The position numbers were made by a program, and so were the translations under genes. Below the pieces are notes generated by a model. That model was not told the DNA's origin and made no database searches. It saw only the letters and a list, made by a program, of their open reading frames with translations. A stretch of DNA of 64,000 nucleotides from Pseudomonadota bacterium. Lineage in GTDB: Bacteria; Pseudomonadota; Alphaproteobacteria; Ferrovibrionales; Ferrovibrionaceae. Position 1 is the first letter of the stretch, and every line of letters begins with the position of its first letter. Below, one piece after another: positions 1 to 9,093 of the stretch. The stretch lies in contig JAEYSS010000220.1 in the NCBI GenBank assembly GCA_023434425.1, forward strand, positions 1 through 64,000. Direction: 5' to 3'.

Positions 1-1562
1 TTCTGGATTTTCGCTTCCGTCGCCGCATCGAGAGCCGACGTCGCTTCGTCAAGGATCAGAATGGGCGGATTCTTCAGCAACGCGCGCGCAATGGCGAGAC
101 GCTGACGCTCGCCGCCGCTCAGGTTGACTCCGCGCTCGCCGACAATCGTCGCATAACCGTTACTTTGTCGCAGGATGAAGTCATGGGCTTCTGCAAGTCG
201 CGCCGCCTGCTCCACCTCGGCATCGGTGGCTTCCGGTCGCCCGATGCGAATATTGTCGGCAATCGACCGATGGAAAACGGCGCTGTCCTGAAACACCACG
301 CCGATATTGCGACGCAGGCTTTCGAGCGTGAATTCGCGGATGTCGCTGCCGTCGATCAGCACGCGGCCGGATTGCGGATCCCACAGCCGGCTCAGCAGCG
401 CCATGGTCGAAGTTTTGCCCGATCCGGTCGGGCCGACCAGCGCAACGGTTCTGCCCGCGTCGACCTTGAAGCTGACGTCGGTCACAGCTGTCCGCCGGTC
501 GTCATAAGACAGTGTGACATGATCGAATGTGACTGCGCCCTTCAGGATACCAGCTACGCGCGCGTCGGGACGATTGCGCACGGCAGACTCGGTATCGAGG
601 ATCTGGAAGAACTCACCCAGTGAATGCATCTGGAAGAACATGCGGCTGATGAAGCCCATCGCGGCTTCCAGACGCCCGATCAGCAGCGTGGCGAAGCCCA
701 TGAAGCTGACGATTTCGCCCACACTGGTCTCGCCATGCAGATGCAGCCAGCTGCCGAGCATGAAAATGCTGATGATGGTGATGGTCGAGGCCATGCGGCT
801 GAGCACCGTCATCAACGCCCAGAGATTCAACACAGGAAACTGGGCCTTGAGCAGGCGCTCCATCACCATGGCGAGTTCCTGGGCTTCGAGTGCCAGCCGC
901 ACGAAGCTCTGCACCAGAACGACATTGCCCAGCGCATCGCCGGCGCGTGCCGCCAGTTCGGAATGATAGGCTTCAACTTGTCCTTGAGCCTTTTCCGTTC
1001 TGCTGACGACAATGGCGCTGACCAGGGCGAAAACCGCTATCAGGGCGATCAGCAGCAGCCCAAGCCGCCAGTTCAGGTACAGCGATAGCGGCAGCAGGGC
1101 CAGCACGGCAACAAAGGTGGAGAGATGCTCGCGGAAAAAGGCCAGCCATAAGCCGAACAGATTGTCGGTGCCGGCGAGCATGATCTTGAGCAGCGTGCCG
1201 GAATGGGTGGCGGAATGAAACGCCGCCGGCAGGCTCAGCACATGCTCGAAATACAAGGCCATGGCGGCAAGACGACGACGATGCGCCAGCCGGTCGGCAT
1301 GCAGCGCGACCAGGATGCCGGCCAGGATGCCGGCCAGCCCCGCCGCGCACCACAGCAGCAGCAATTCGATTGTGCGCGCCCAGTTTTCATCCGGCGAGGC
1401 GGCCGCCGGATTTGAGAGCACATCGATAATGCGACCAAACAGGATCGGTTCGATGAAGCCGACGCCGGCGAGGCCGATATTCGCCAATGCCAGAAGGATT
1501 GCGAGGCGGCGTTCGGGGCGCAGCAGGGCGAGGACCCGGGTATAGATGGCGACAAAGCTCAT
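1..1562 (-). CDS. NdvA/ChvA-like ABC exporter, permease-ATPase fusion (3' end cut by window edge)
   Basis: This is a half-size ABC exporter with the membrane domain and ATPase in one chain. Reading from the ATG complement at 1562, about 520 codons are open to the left edge. The N-terminus (MSFVAIYTRVLALLRPERR) and the following EPILFGRIIDVL segment resemble the cyclic beta-1,2-glucan exporters NdvA/ChvA of rhizobia. Hydrophobic membrane segments fill the first ~310 residues. Then come Walker A GPTGSGKTT, the signature LSGGERQRLAIARA and Walker B ILILDEATSALD. The family is about 590 residues long, so roughly 65 residues are missing beyond the edge. It is divergent from the glycan cluster. Export of a periplasmic glucan is inferred from family resemblance; another lipid or polysaccharide substrate is possible. 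Confidence 0.85.
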   Translation of the reverse strand, partial: MSFVAIYTRVLALLRPERRLAILLALANIGLAGVGFIEPILFGRIIDVLSNPAAASPDENWARTIELLLLWCAAGLAGILAGILVALHADRLAHRRRLAAMALYFEHVLSLPAAFHSATHSGTLLKIMLAGTDNLFGLWLAFFREHLSTFVAVLALLPLSLYLNWRLGLLLIALIAVFALVSAIVVSRTEKAQGQVEAYHSELAARAGDALGNVVLVQSFVRLALEAQELAMVMERLLKAQFPVLNLWALMTVLSRMASTITIISIFMLGSWLHLHGETSVGEIVSFMGFATLLIGRLEAAMGFISRMFFQMHSLGEFFQILDTESAVRNRPDARVAGILKGAVTFDHVTLSYDDRRTAVTDVSFKVDAGRTVALVGPTGSGKTSTMALLSRLWDPQSGRVLIDGSDIREFTLESLRRNIGVVFQDSAVFHRSIADNIRIGRPEATDAEVEQAARLAEAHDFILRQSNGYATIVGERGVNLSGGERQRLAIARALLKNPPILILDEATSALDAATEAKIQ

Positions 1563-1914
1563 GCTTGGAATATGCTATGTGGTCCGCAACCCTGCCAGCG
1601 CTTGCTGGCGGCAAGAAGAGGCATTCCCGATGGAACTTTTTCGAACAGCGGATCACCGCGCCGGACTTGGGGTGCATTGCCACCGCCATGCTCCAGAACG
1701 GGCGCGCCAGACATCACACCGCAGCGCCGCTAAACCGGCCACAGGATCATCCATAAATACAGGGAATACACCCTTCCCGGCACCAGCACCCTACTCGAAC
1801 CAGATGACGACCATAGGGAAATATGTTACCTATGCCACCGTTATCTGGCCCTTAGGGAGATTGCAGCTAGGGCTAGCACCAGCCTGCGCCCTTCTTCAAA
1901 CGACTGGCACTTAG
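1563..1914. other. Divergent intergenic region between exporter and methyltransferase genes
   Basis: This 352-nt spacer separates the leftward exporter gene from the rightward methyltransferase gene, so it should carry promoters in both directions. I see a small perfect hairpin (GCCAGC-GCTT-GCTGGC, 1594-1609) in the exporter's leader. I also see a dyad ATAGG...CCTAT at 1813-1833. Its right half contains TTACCTAT (1826-1833), which recurs inverted before the winged-helix regulator at 6339-6346. No convincing -35/-10 pair or coding sequence stands out. A 122-codon + frame spans part of it but has no recognisable protein character. Confidence 0.45.
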
Positions 1915-2838
1915 TTGAAAATACCCATTCCACCATGCCCTGTATGCCGACGCCATCAGGCCAGTGCGATCCACCACACCCCCTTCGACGCACTGAATGC
2001 CTACTGGAGCGGTGTTGGCATCAATCTTACCGGCGATTACCCGGAATTCAAGGGCGGCATCCGCCGCTATCACTGCAGGCATTGCGGCACGGGCTTTTTC
2101 GTTCCTTCGACATCGGGCGCACCAAGCCTCTATGACGCTCTGTCGAAGCACGACTGGTATTATGAAGCGGCCCGCTGGGAGCATAGTCGCATCTTGGGAA
2201 TCCTGGAGCGTAATGGCATCCAGCGATGCCTGGAAGTTGGCTGTGGCGATGGCGGTTTCCTAGTCCAGATCGCAGAAATATGTCCTAGCACGCGTGGCAT
2301 CGAGACAAATCCACGTGGCAATGCCGCCTGCCTGCGCAGGGGATTGGACGTCACCACCGCCTTACTCGATTCTTTCCCGGCAAACAGCCAGGACGCCATC
2401 GTTCTCGTGCAGGTTCTAGAGCACATCCAGGATACGGTCGCCTTCGTTCAGGAGGCGAAACGATGCTTGCGGCCATCCGGCCTACTGATCGTTTCCGTGC
2501 CGAATGAGGACGGCGTCCTCGGCCTGCAGACCCGCAATTACCTGAACATGCCACCACATCACGTGACGCTACTGCGCAAATCGAGTTTCAATCACCTCGC
2601 GGCAGAACATGGTTTCACGATCGAATCCTATGAAACCCAGAACATCACCTTCCCGCAGTATCTGTCCTATTACGACGAACTCGCATCGGCTGCACTCGGT
2701 TTTAGTGGCTCCCTCGGCAAGGTCGCACGCCACGTAGGCCTGCTACTGTCCCGTGCCGTTAGTCCGCTGGCCTTCGAAACGGCCAAACACCGGCATGCAG
2801 GGCATACCCACCTTGCTGTCCTCAGGAACATCGCCTGA
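1915..2838 (+). CDS. Class I SAM-dependent methyltransferase with N-terminal zinc-ribbon-like cysteines
   Basis: The 307-residue product starts at TTG, directly after an in-frame TAG; the start is weakly supported but the CPVC pair at residues 8-11 must be included. A second pair, CRHC near residue 55, completes a zinc-ribbon-like N-terminus. The SAM motif (LEVGCGDGGF) lies near residues 106-115, the acidic motif VLVQVLEHIQD follows near 165, and a LLIVSVPNEDG strand near 190. This is the methyltransf_23 type seen often in glycan clusters. It is followed by a galE-like gene and a glycosyltransferase, so a sugar substrate is likely but unproven. Codon use is a little richer in A+T than downstream genes. 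Confidence 0.75.
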   Translation: MKIPIPPCPVCRRHQASAIHHTPFDALNAYWSGVGINLTGDYPEFKGGIRRYHCRHCGTGFFVPSTSGAPSLYDALSKHDWYYEAARWEHSRILGILERNGIQRCLEVGCGDGGFLVQIAEICPSTRGIETNPRGNAACLRRGLDVTTALLDSFPANSQDAIVLVQVLEHIQDTVAFVQEAKRCLRPSGLLIVSVPNEDGVLGLQTRNYLNMPPHHVTLLRKSSFNHLAAEHGFTIESYETQNITFPQYLSYYDELASAALGFSGSLGKVARHVGLLLSRAVSPLAFETAKHRHAGHTHLAVLRNIA

Positions 2839-2922
2839 TGCGGCATCGCATGCCGACAATAGCCGAGATGATAGTGCCGAACTATTTGTGGTCGTTCGGC
2901 ATGTCTGAAATGGGGAAATGAA

Positions 2923-3897
2923 GTGACCAGACGTATCCTGGTGACCGGCGGGGCCGGCTATGTGGGAAGCCATGCCTGCCTTCTACTAGCCGAAGCGGGC
3001 TATGAGCCAGTCGTATACGACAATCTCAGCCGTGGCTTCCTCCACGCCGTCCAATGGGGGCCTTTCATCGAAGGCGACATCCGCGATACTGACCGCTTGA
3101 CGGCGGCGATGCGCGAGTATGCGATCGACGCGGTGATCCATTTCGCTGGCGTCGCCTATGTCGCCGAATCGGTTGCCAAGCCGTGGTTCTATTATGAGAA
3201 CAACGTGGTTGGCAGTCTTAGCCTGACTGCAGCGATGCGTGCTGCCGACGTTGAGAAACTGATCTTCTCCAGCACCTGCTCGGTCTTCAGCACCATTGAT
3301 TCGAAGATTTCGGAAAAGACCGAACCTCGGCCGATCAATCCCTACGGCGCTTCGAAGCTGATGGTCGAGCGCTGCCTGGCTGATTATCACGCCGCCTACG
3401 GATTGAAATGGATCGCGCTGCGCTATTTCAATGCCGGCGGCGCCGACCCCCAAGGCCGGATCGGCGAAAACCATGATCCGGAACCACATCTGATTCCTCG
3501 CCTGATCGATGCAGCGTTAGGCCGCATCGCCTCGGTGCCGGTGCTGGGGACTGACTATCCTACGCCGGACGGCACCTGTATCCGCGACTATGTTCATGTG
3601 GTGGACCTAGCGCGCGCCCATGTGCTGGCGCTACGCCACCTGGAGCGCAGCGGCACCGGCGGCCCCTACAATCTGGGCACCGGCCAGGGCTATTCGGTGC
3701 TGGAGGTGGCGAAAGCCGTTGAGCGCATCTCGGGCCGGCCGGTTCCGCTCGCCTTTTCCGACCGCCGTCCGGGCGATCCGGTCACCTTGGTCGCGCTGGC
3801 GGACCGCGCGGCGCGGGAATTGTCTTGGAACCCGACGATATCGGACATCGACACGATCGTCGGCACGGCGCTGGCATGGCGAACCCGCCCGCGATGA
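2923..3897 (+). CDS. galE: UDP-glucose 4-epimerase (GalE-like extended SDR)
   Basis: The product is 324 residues, the usual GalE length. It would interconvert UDP-glucose and UDP-galactose, or the N-acetyl forms, in the cytoplasm. The NAD-binding motif TGGAGYVGS is at residues 8-16, the S-S-T motif is near 116-118 and the catalytic YGASK (Y141, K145) is intact. The segments RYFNAGGADPQGRIGE and CIRDYVHVVDLA are typical of GalE. The start is GTG 2923 after a GGGGA-type ribosome site. Its stop overlaps the next gene's ATG (ATGA), so the two are probably co-translated to feed and use a UDP-hexose. Exact substrate preference cannot be read from the sequence. Confidence 0.9.
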   Translation: MTRRILVTGGAGYVGSHACLLLAEAGYEPVVYDNLSRGFLHAVQWGPFIEGDIRDTDRLTAAMREYAIDAVIHFAGVAYVAESVAKPWFYYENNVVGSLSLTAAMRAADVEKLIFSSTCSVFSTIDSKISEKTEPRPINPYGASKLMVERCLADYHAAYGLKWIALRYFNAGGADPQGRIGENHDPEPHLIPRLIDAALGRIASVPVLGTDYPTPDGTCIRDYVHVVDLARAHVLALRHLERSGTGGPYNLGTGQGYSVLEVAKAVERISGRPVPLAFSDRRPGDPVTLVALADRAARELSWNPTISDIDTIVGTALAWRTRPR

Positions 3898-4850
3898 ATC
3901 TCTACGCCACCATCACCGATGCGAACTACCTGGTTCGGGCGTGGGCGCTGTACCGCTCGCTGCTACCGCATCTGGACGACGGCTTGTTCGCCTTCTACTG
4001 CGTAGACGACACCTCGGTCGAAATCCTCAGCCGACTCGATCCGACCAAGACGCTGATCGTCCCACATGCCGATTTCCAGCTTCCTGAGCTGAAGCGAGCT
4101 TACAGCAACCGGAACCGAAGCGAATATTGCTGGACGACGAAACCGTTCCTCATTCGTGATCTGTTTGCGCGCTATCCGGCGGCGCAATGGGGCATGTACC
4201 TCGATTCTGATATGGCGGCCTTCGCCGACCCGAAGCAGGCGCTCGACCTAGCAGGCGATGCCGACGTGCTGTTGACACCGCACCGCTTCGCCACGCCACT
4301 CCATGCCGCCTTCGAAACTACAGTCGGCCACTTCAATGCTGGGCTGGCCGCCTTCCGGCGGACCACAGAAGGTGTACGCGCTCTGGATTGGTGGGCTGAG
4401 CGCTGCCTGGAACTATGCCCGGCGGTGCCCACTCCGGACGCCTATGCTGACCAGAAATACCTGAACCGCATGCCCGAAACGGTCAAGACGACGCATCTTT
4501 CGCCACATCCGGGCCTCAATGCCGGGCCTTGGAACATCGAAGCCTATCGGGTCACGCCTGGTGCGGTTTCACCGCTTCTCTCAGGCCAGGAACTGCTGAT
4601 TTACCATTTCCAGGGCCTGCGCATCTTCGGCACCAGGTTCTTCGATTGCTACCCAGGCAACATGCAATTGCCGCCAGACGCGATGGACCTGATTTACCGG
4701 CCCTATACCCGGAGGCTCAAAGACAGCTTCGCCGAGCTAGCGGGAGCGTCCCCCGGTTTTCGGGCCGGCGTGCAGCCGGTCCGGCCGCACTGGGTGGCCA
4801 GCCAGGCACGCCGCCTCGTACGCGGCCTCAACAATCTCGCTTTCGCATGA
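3894..4850 (+). CDS. Putative GT-A-fold glycosyltransferase
   Basis: The predicted protein has 318 residues from ATG 3894, which overlaps the galE stop as ATGA; an in-frame ATG at 3876 is a less likely start. The N-terminus (MNLYATITDANYLVRAWALYRSL) is the first beta strand and helix of a nucleotide-diphospho-sugar transferase. YLDSDM near residue 103 is a DXD-like metal-binding motif. HFNAGLAAF, DQKYLN and the later H-rich YHFQGLR fit GT8-like hexosyltransferases. It probably transfers the sugar made by the adjacent epimerase. Acceptor and linkage are unknown. Confidence 0.7.
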   Translation: MNLYATITDANYLVRAWALYRSLLPHLDDGLFAFYCVDDTSVEILSRLDPTKTLIVPHADFQLPELKRAYSNRNRSEYCWTTKPFLIRDLFARYPAAQWGMYLDSDMAAFADPKQALDLAGDADVLLTPHRFATPLHAAFETTVGHFNAGLAAFRRTTEGVRALDWWAERCLELCPAVPTPDAYADQKYLNRMPETVKTTHLSPHPGLNAGPWNIEAYRVTPGAVSPLLSGQELLIYHFQGLRIFGTRFFDCYPGNMQLPPDAMDLIYRPYTRRLKDSFAELAGASPGFRAGVQPVRPHWVASQARRLVRGLNNLAFA

Positions 4851-5037
4851 TTTCGGAAAAAGGAGCCACTCGATATCCGCCCCTTCCATTTCCTTCCGCG
4901 CCCATTGCGCATGTTTTCGGAACCCCTGACCGGCTGTCGCAATCTGGCATGGTGGCGATGGCAGCGCGGTGGCGCCTGCTACTTGCCAGCACGGAGGGAA
5001 CCGCGATAGTGCGCGGATATCTGCATGGAGAATCGTG

Positions 5038-6333
5038 ATGACCGCCTTTGCCTCCGTCCGCCTGGAAGCCTGCCTGGCTCGAATCGAGGATCCCGCCGGC
5101 GAGGGGAAACGAGCCTTCACGAAACTCTACGCCGATCAGGCGCGCGCCGCAGCCGATGCGGCTGATCGCCGGGCGCAGTTTGGTCAGAGCCTTGGCCCCC
5201 TGGACGGGCGCATCGTCTCGATCAAGGATCTGTTCGATCTGCCGGGTGAAGCCACCACTGCCGGATCGAAACTGCGGCGCGATGCCGCGCCGGCGACCAC
5301 CGAAGCCCCGGCGATCGCGCGGCTGCGGGCGGCTGGCGCCGTCATCGTCGGCAAGACCAACATGACCGAATTCGCTTTCTCCGGTGTGGGCATCAACCCG
5401 CATTACGGCACGCCGGGCAATCCGGCCGATCGAAGCTGCATCCCCGGCGGTTCCAGTTCCGGTGGTGCGGTTTCAGTCGCCGACGGCATGGCCGAGGTCA
5501 CCATCGGCTCGGATACCGGCGGCTCGACCCGTATTCCGGCCGCGCTGTGCGGCATCGTCGGCCTGAAGCCGAGCCAATCTCGCGTGCCGACCGCCGGCGC
5601 CTTCCCGCTGTCCTATGCGCTGGACAGCATCGGCCCGATGGCGGGCTGCGTCGCCGACTGCGCGGCCGCGGATGCCGTGATGGCCGGTGAAAGCCCGACC
5701 CCGCTGTCACCAGCGCCCCTGTCCGGGCTGCGCCTGGGTATTCCGCAGGGTCCGCTGATGGAAAATATGGATGCCCCGGTGGCGGCCGCCTTCGATGCGG
5801 CGATCCGGGTGCTGGGCGGGCATGGCGCCGTCGTCACCGACCAGAGCCTGCCGCAGCTGGCCGACATGCTGGCAGTGAATGCCAGGGGCGGCTTTGCCGC
5901 CACCGAGGCCTTTTTCATCCACCGTGAGGCGATGGAGCAGCGGCCGGGCGACTTCGACCCCTTCGTGCGGAACCGCATCGAGCGCGGCCGGGCCGTCACG
6001 TCAGCCGATTATATTTTCATGCAACGCCGCCGCGCCGAACTGATCGCCGCGATGGACCGGCAACTGGCAGACCTGGACGCCCTGATCCTGCCGACCACGC
6101 CGATCGTGGCCCGGAAAATCGCCGATCTGGCGGCAGACGAAGCGGCGTTTACGGCGGCCAATACCCTGCTGCTGCGCAATACCTCGGTGGCGAATTTCTT
6201 CGATCTCTGCGCCATTTCTGTGCCGCTGCCGGTCACCGGCCTGCCGGTCGGGCTGATGCTGGTGGCACGGAACGGTCAGGACCGCCGCCTGCTGCGGCTG
6301 GCCGCCGCCGCGGAAATTACCCTAAAACAATGA
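5038..6333 (+). CDS. Amidase signature family hydrolase
   Basis: The protein has 431 residues from ATG 5038, chosen because GGAG (5027-5030) sits 7 nt upstream; the frame is open further upstream but without a site. It belongs to the amidase signature family. The Lys-cisSer-Ser triad is visible: K in SIKDLF near residue 62, the cis-Ser in the GGSSSGG loop near 140, and the nucleophile in SDTGGSTRIP near 164. The family hydrolyses small or peptide-linked amides in the cytoplasm. Length and the absence of a GatA-type neighbourhood argue against a tRNA amidotransferase subunit. It lies just before the regulator pair; no link to glycan synthesis is evident. Substrate unknown. Confidence 0.85.
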   Translation: MTAFASVRLEACLARIEDPAGEGKRAFTKLYADQARAAADAADRRAQFGQSLGPLDGRIVSIKDLFDLPGEATTAGSKLRRDAAPATTEAPAIARLRAAGAVIVGKTNMTEFAFSGVGINPHYGTPGNPADRSCIPGGSSSGGAVSVADGMAEVTIGSDTGGSTRIPAALCGIVGLKPSQSRVPTAGAFPLSYALDSIGPMAGCVADCAAADAVMAGESPTPLSPAPLSGLRLGIPQGPLMENMDAPVAAAFDAAIRVLGGHGAVVTDQSLPQLADMLAVNARGGFAATEAFFIHREAMEQRPGDFDPFVRNRIERGRAVTSADYIFMQRRRAELIAAMDRQLADLDALILPTTPIVARKIADLAADEAAFTAANTLLLRNTSVANFFDLCAISVPLPVTGLPVGLMLVARNGQDRRLLRLAAAAEITLKQ

Positions 6334-6350
6334 TTTTTATAGGTAATTCC
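6312..6350. promoter_or_regulatory. Operator-like inverted repeat with possible -10 before the regulator gene
   Basis: GGAAATTACC (6312-6321) and GGTAATTCC (6342-6350) form an inverted repeat with one bulged A, spaced 20 nt, overlapping the amidase stop. A TAGAAT hexamer at 6354-6359 could be a -10; the matching -35 (TGATTT, 6331-6336, 17-nt spacer) is poor. If used, transcription would begin near 6366, which excludes a TTG start at 6364. The dyad may be an autoregulatory site, by inference only. Confidence 0.35.
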
Positions 6351-6399
6351 GGCTAGAATTCGTTTGACCCAACGACAGGCCTCCTTTATCGTTCAGCCC

Positions 6400-7056
6400 G
6401 TGAACGAACCTTCGAAACCCTCCGAGTCATCCCAGGACGCCGCCACCATGGTGGCGCTGCTGGCCGCCGTCAGCGATTCGGACCAGCACACCCAGCGCAG
6501 CCTCGCCGGCCGGCTGGATGTAGCGCTGGGGCTCGCCAACGCGCTGCTCAAGCGCTGCGTTTCCAAAGGCCTGATCAAGATCCAGAATGCCCCCGCCCGT
6601 CGCTATGCCTATTACCTGACACCCAAGGGCTTTGCCGAAAAGAGCCGGCTGGTCGCCGAATATCTGGAAACCTCGCTGAACTTCTTTCGCCGGGCGCGCG
6701 GCCAGTATGAAGAACTGTTTGTCCAGTTGGGGGCACAGGGCGTTACCCGGATCGCGATTGCAGGCAGCGGGGAACTGGCGGAAATCGCCATGCTTTCGGC
6801 TTCCGCCACCGGCATTACGGTTCAGGTCGTGATCGCGCCGGGACGCAATATCCCGGATTTCCACGGCCATGCGGTGGTGACCGATCTGGCTGCGGCTTTG
6901 GCGCGCGGCGCTGAAGCCGTGATCATCGCCGACAGCAGCACGCCCCAGGCCATCTATGACCTGATTTGCGCCGCCATGCCTGCAGATCGCGTTCTGGCCC
7001 CACGCCTTCTGCATGTGACGCTGCCGCCGGCTCCGGGCAAGGAAATTGCGGCATGA
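6400..7056 (+). CDS. EPS-associated MarR-type winged-helix regulator with C-terminal Rossmann-like domain
   Basis: This is a two-part transcription factor of about 218 residues. The N-terminal half is a winged helix: TQRSLAGRLDVALGLANALL is the helix-turn-helix, and RRYAYYLTPKGFAEKSRL is the wing seen in MarR-like regulators linked to exopolysaccharide loci. The C-terminal half (VTRIAIAGSGELAEIAM onwards) looks like a Rossmann-type or CoA-binding-like domain that may sense a metabolite. I chose GTG 6400; TTG 6364 is probably too close to the putative start of transcription, and ATG 6448 would trim the domain edge. The stop overlaps the RfaH-like gene (ATGA), so the two are co-translated. Control of the glycan cluster is inferred from family and position. 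Confidence 0.75.
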   Translation: MNEPSKPSESSQDAATMVALLAAVSDSDQHTQRSLAGRLDVALGLANALLKRCVSKGLIKIQNAPARRYAYYLTPKGFAEKSRLVAEYLETSLNFFRRARGQYEELFVQLGAQGVTRIAIAGSGELAEIAMLSASATGITVQVVIAPGRNIPDFHGHAVVTDLAAALARGAEAVIIADSSTPQAIYDLICAAMPADRVLAPRLLHVTLPPAPGKEIAA

Positions 7057-7556
7057 CGACGTTGTCCTGGTACGCCGTGTATACGCAGCCAGCGAAGGAA
7101 AGCCTTGCCGCGCAGCAGTTGCGCAACCAGGGCTTCGACGTCTATCTGCCGCAGTATCAAAAACTGCGCCGCCATGCCGGCCGTAGCGACATCGTCGCAA
7201 CGGCTCTATTCCCGCGCTACCTGTTCGTCGGGCTGGATGTCGAGCGTCAGCGCTGGCGTTCCGTCAACGGGACGCGTGGCGTGGTCGGCCTGGTGATGTT
7301 CGGCGACAAACCGATCCCCGTACCGACGGCCGTGATCGATGAGATTCGCAGCCGGGAAGACGACACTGGCTATGTCCGCCTGAACGGCCCCGCTTTCCAG
7401 CGCGGCCAAGCTTTGCGTATCGTCGAGGGCCCGATGACGGATACCCAGGCGATCTTCGAGGAGCAGGTTGACGGCAACCGCGCCATCCTGCTGGTCTCGC
7501 TGCTGGGGCGTATGGTCCGCACCAAGATGCCGCTGCGGCAGGTCGAGGCGGCCTGA
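7053..7556 (+). CDS. RfaH-type transcription antitermination factor (specialised NusG paralogue)
   Basis: The 167-residue protein begins with a NusG N-terminal domain (WYAVYTQPAKESLAAQQL). It then follows RfaH closely rather than housekeeping NusG: FPRYLFVGLD, NGTRGVVGLVMFG, IPVPTAVIDEI, and a C-terminal EGPMTDTQAIFEE segment ending in a VSLLGRMVRTKMPL strand pattern. Family members bind RNA polymerase at an ops DNA signal and suppress Rho-dependent and intrinsic termination in long surface-polysaccharide operons. ATG 7053 overlaps the regulator's stop. An ops-like element lies at 9283 in the leader of the cluster. RfaH function is inferred with good confidence; the target sequence it reads is not proven. 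Confidence 0.85.
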   Translation: MTTLSWYAVYTQPAKESLAAQQLRNQGFDVYLPQYQKLRRHAGRSDIVATALFPRYLFVGLDVERQRWRSVNGTRGVVGLVMFGDKPIPVPTAVIDEIRSREDDTGYVRLNGPAFQRGQALRIVEGPMTDTQAIFEEQVDGNRAILLVSLLGRMVRTKMPLRQVEAA

Positions 7557-7605
7557 CCCCGCCTCCGCCTAGCCAGCACTCCGATTCAGGCCTATAAGCC
7601 GCGCC

Positions 7606-8946
7606 ATGAGCAGACCCGCCCCCGTTGCCAACCCGCCCAAGGTCGGAATCGTCAGCCTTGGCTGTCCCAAGGCCCTGGTCGATTCCGAGCGCATCATCAC
7701 GAAGCTGCGCGCCGAAGGTTATGCGATTTCGGGCTCCTATGAGGCCGCCGACGTGGTGCTGGTGAATACCTGTGGTTTTCTCGACAGCGCCAAGCAGGAG
7801 TCCCTGGAAGCGATCGGCGAGGCGATGCGGGAAAACGGCCGCGTTATCGTTACCGGTTGCATGGGCGTGGAAGCAGACAAGATTCGGGGCATGTTTCCAG
7901 ATGTCCTGTCGGTCAGCGGTCCGCAGCAATACGAGACTGTGGTCGAGGCCGTGCACGAGGCCGCACCGCCGCTGCACGACCCCTTCGTCGACCTGGTTCC
8001 GCCGCAGGGCATCAAGCTGACGCCGCGGCATTATGCTTACCTGAAGATTTCAGAAGGCTGCAACCACAGCTGCAGCTTCTGCATCATCCCGTCCATGCGC
8101 GGCAAGCTGAAGAGCCGTCAGGCCAACGATGTGCTGTTCGAAGCCGAACGGCTGGTCAAGGCCGGCGTGAAAGAACTGCTGGTGATCTCTCAGGACACCT
8201 CAGCCTACGGTGTCGATATCAAGCATGCCGAGAGCCAGTGGCGTGAGCGCAAGGTGAAGGCGCGCCTGACCGAACTGGCCGATGCGATGGGCAGCCTGGG
8301 CGCCTGGGTGCGGCTGCATTACGTCTATCCCTATCCTCATGTGGACGAGATCATTCCGCTGATGGCGGAGGGCAAAATCCTTCCCTATCTCGACATCCCG
8401 TTCCAGCATGCCGAACCGCGCGTGCTAAAAAGCATGCGCCGGCCCGGCAACCAGGAAAAAGTGCTGCAGCGCATTCGCAGCTGGCGCGAGATCTGCCCTG
8501 ACCTCGCGATCCGCTCAACCTTCATCGTCGGCTTTCCCGGCGAGACGGAAGCCGATTTCGAATTCCTGCTGCAATGGCTGGAAGGAGCCGAACTCGACCG
8601 CGTCGGCTGCTTCAAATACGAGAATGTCGAAGGTGCCCGCGCCAACGATCTGTCGGATCAGATCCCGGACGCAGTCAAGCAGGCGCGCTGGGAGCGCTTT
8701 ATGACCATTCAGCAGAAGATCAGTGCCAGGCGGCTGAAGCGCTTCGTCGGCCGCACGCTGGATGTGCTGGTGGATGAGGTGAAGCGGACAACCGCAACCG
8801 GGCGCAGCTTCGCCGATGCGCCGGAAATTGATGGCATCGTGAAAATTAAAAAAGCCGTCGGTGTGAATATTGGCGACCTGATCAAGGTTAAGATCGACAA
8901 GGCGGGGCCTTACGATCTGAGCGGCACCTTTTTATCCACGATATGA
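7606..8946 (+). CDS. rimO: Ribosomal protein uS12 methylthiotransferase RimO
   Basis: This radical-SAM enzyme methylthiolates the conserved Asp of ribosomal protein S12. The protein has 446 residues, normal for RimO. The N-terminal cluster cysteines are in [12 protein letters not shown] (C20), NTCGF (C56) and VTGCMG (C85). The radical-SAM motif is [10 protein letters not shown] (C152, C156, C159), followed by [12 protein letters not shown], a RimO hallmark that separates it from MiaB. A C-terminal TRAM domain is present (ROUGHLY residues 375-446). It is a housekeeping gene with no functional tie to the glycan locus, and it is followed by a strong terminator. Confidence 0.97.
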   Translation: MSRPAPVANPPKVGIVSLGCPKALVDSERIITKLRAEGYAISGSYEAADVVLVNTCGFLDSAKQESLEAIGEAMRENGRVIVTGCMGVEADKIRGMFPDVLSVSGPQQYETVVEAVHEAAPPLHDPFVDLVPPQGIKLTPRHYAYLKISEGCNHSCSFCIIPSMRGKLKSRQANDVLFEAERLVKAGVKELLVISQDTSAYGVDIKHAESQWRERKVKARLTELADAMGSLGAWVRLHYVYPYPHVDEIIPLMAEGKILPYLDIPFQHAEPRVLKSMRRPGNQEKVLQRIRSWREICPDLAIRSTFIVGFPGETEADFEFLLQWLEGAELDRVGCFKYENVEGARANDLSDQIPDAVKQARWERFMTIQQKISARRLKRFVGRTLDVLVDEVKRTTATGRSFADAPEIDGIVKIKKAVGVNIGDLIKVKIDKAGPYDLSGTFLSTI

Positions 8947-8984
8947 TATAGTGTTAAATATACCATAAATTGTGTAGAGCCAGT

Positions 8985-9014
8985 AAATCACCCTCAGTGG
9001 GAGGGTGATTTTTA
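8985..9014 (+). terminator. Rho-independent terminator after rimO
   Basis: AATCACCCTC (8986-8995) pairs perfectly with GAGGGTGATT (9001-9010) around a 5-nt loop, and A8985 can pair with T9011. The stem runs into TTTTTA. It should end the rimO transcript and insulate the glycan promoter downstream. Confidence 0.9.
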
Positions 9015-9057
9015 TCTGTATTCTGACAATTTCTCGCCTTGCGCCGACGTTCATCTG

Positions 9058-9093
9058 CTGAACATCTTCAGTTGCGTTCAAGCACTGAACATC
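9058..9093. promoter_or_regulatory. Operator-like repeats overlapping the cluster promoter
   Basis: CTGAACATC occurs twice as a direct repeat (9058-9066 and 9085-9093), 27 nt apart. In addition CTGAA-CATC-TTCAG (9058-9071) and GTTCA-AGCAC-TGAAC (9076-9090) are inverted repeats. They surround the -35 box and fill the spacer up to the -10 box, where a repressor or activator would act. The winged-helix regulator encoded at 6400 is an obvious candidate; this is inference. Confidence 0.45.

Noticed and set aside
1546..1914. A 122-codon + frame ending just before the first methyltransferase
   Set aside because: It overlaps the exporter start, has biased shadow-like composition and no domain; the region is better read as a divergent promoter region.
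7053..7556. Housekeeping NusG
   Set aside because: The C-terminal half follows RfaH rather than a NusG KOW domain, and the usual secE/rplK neighbours are absent.
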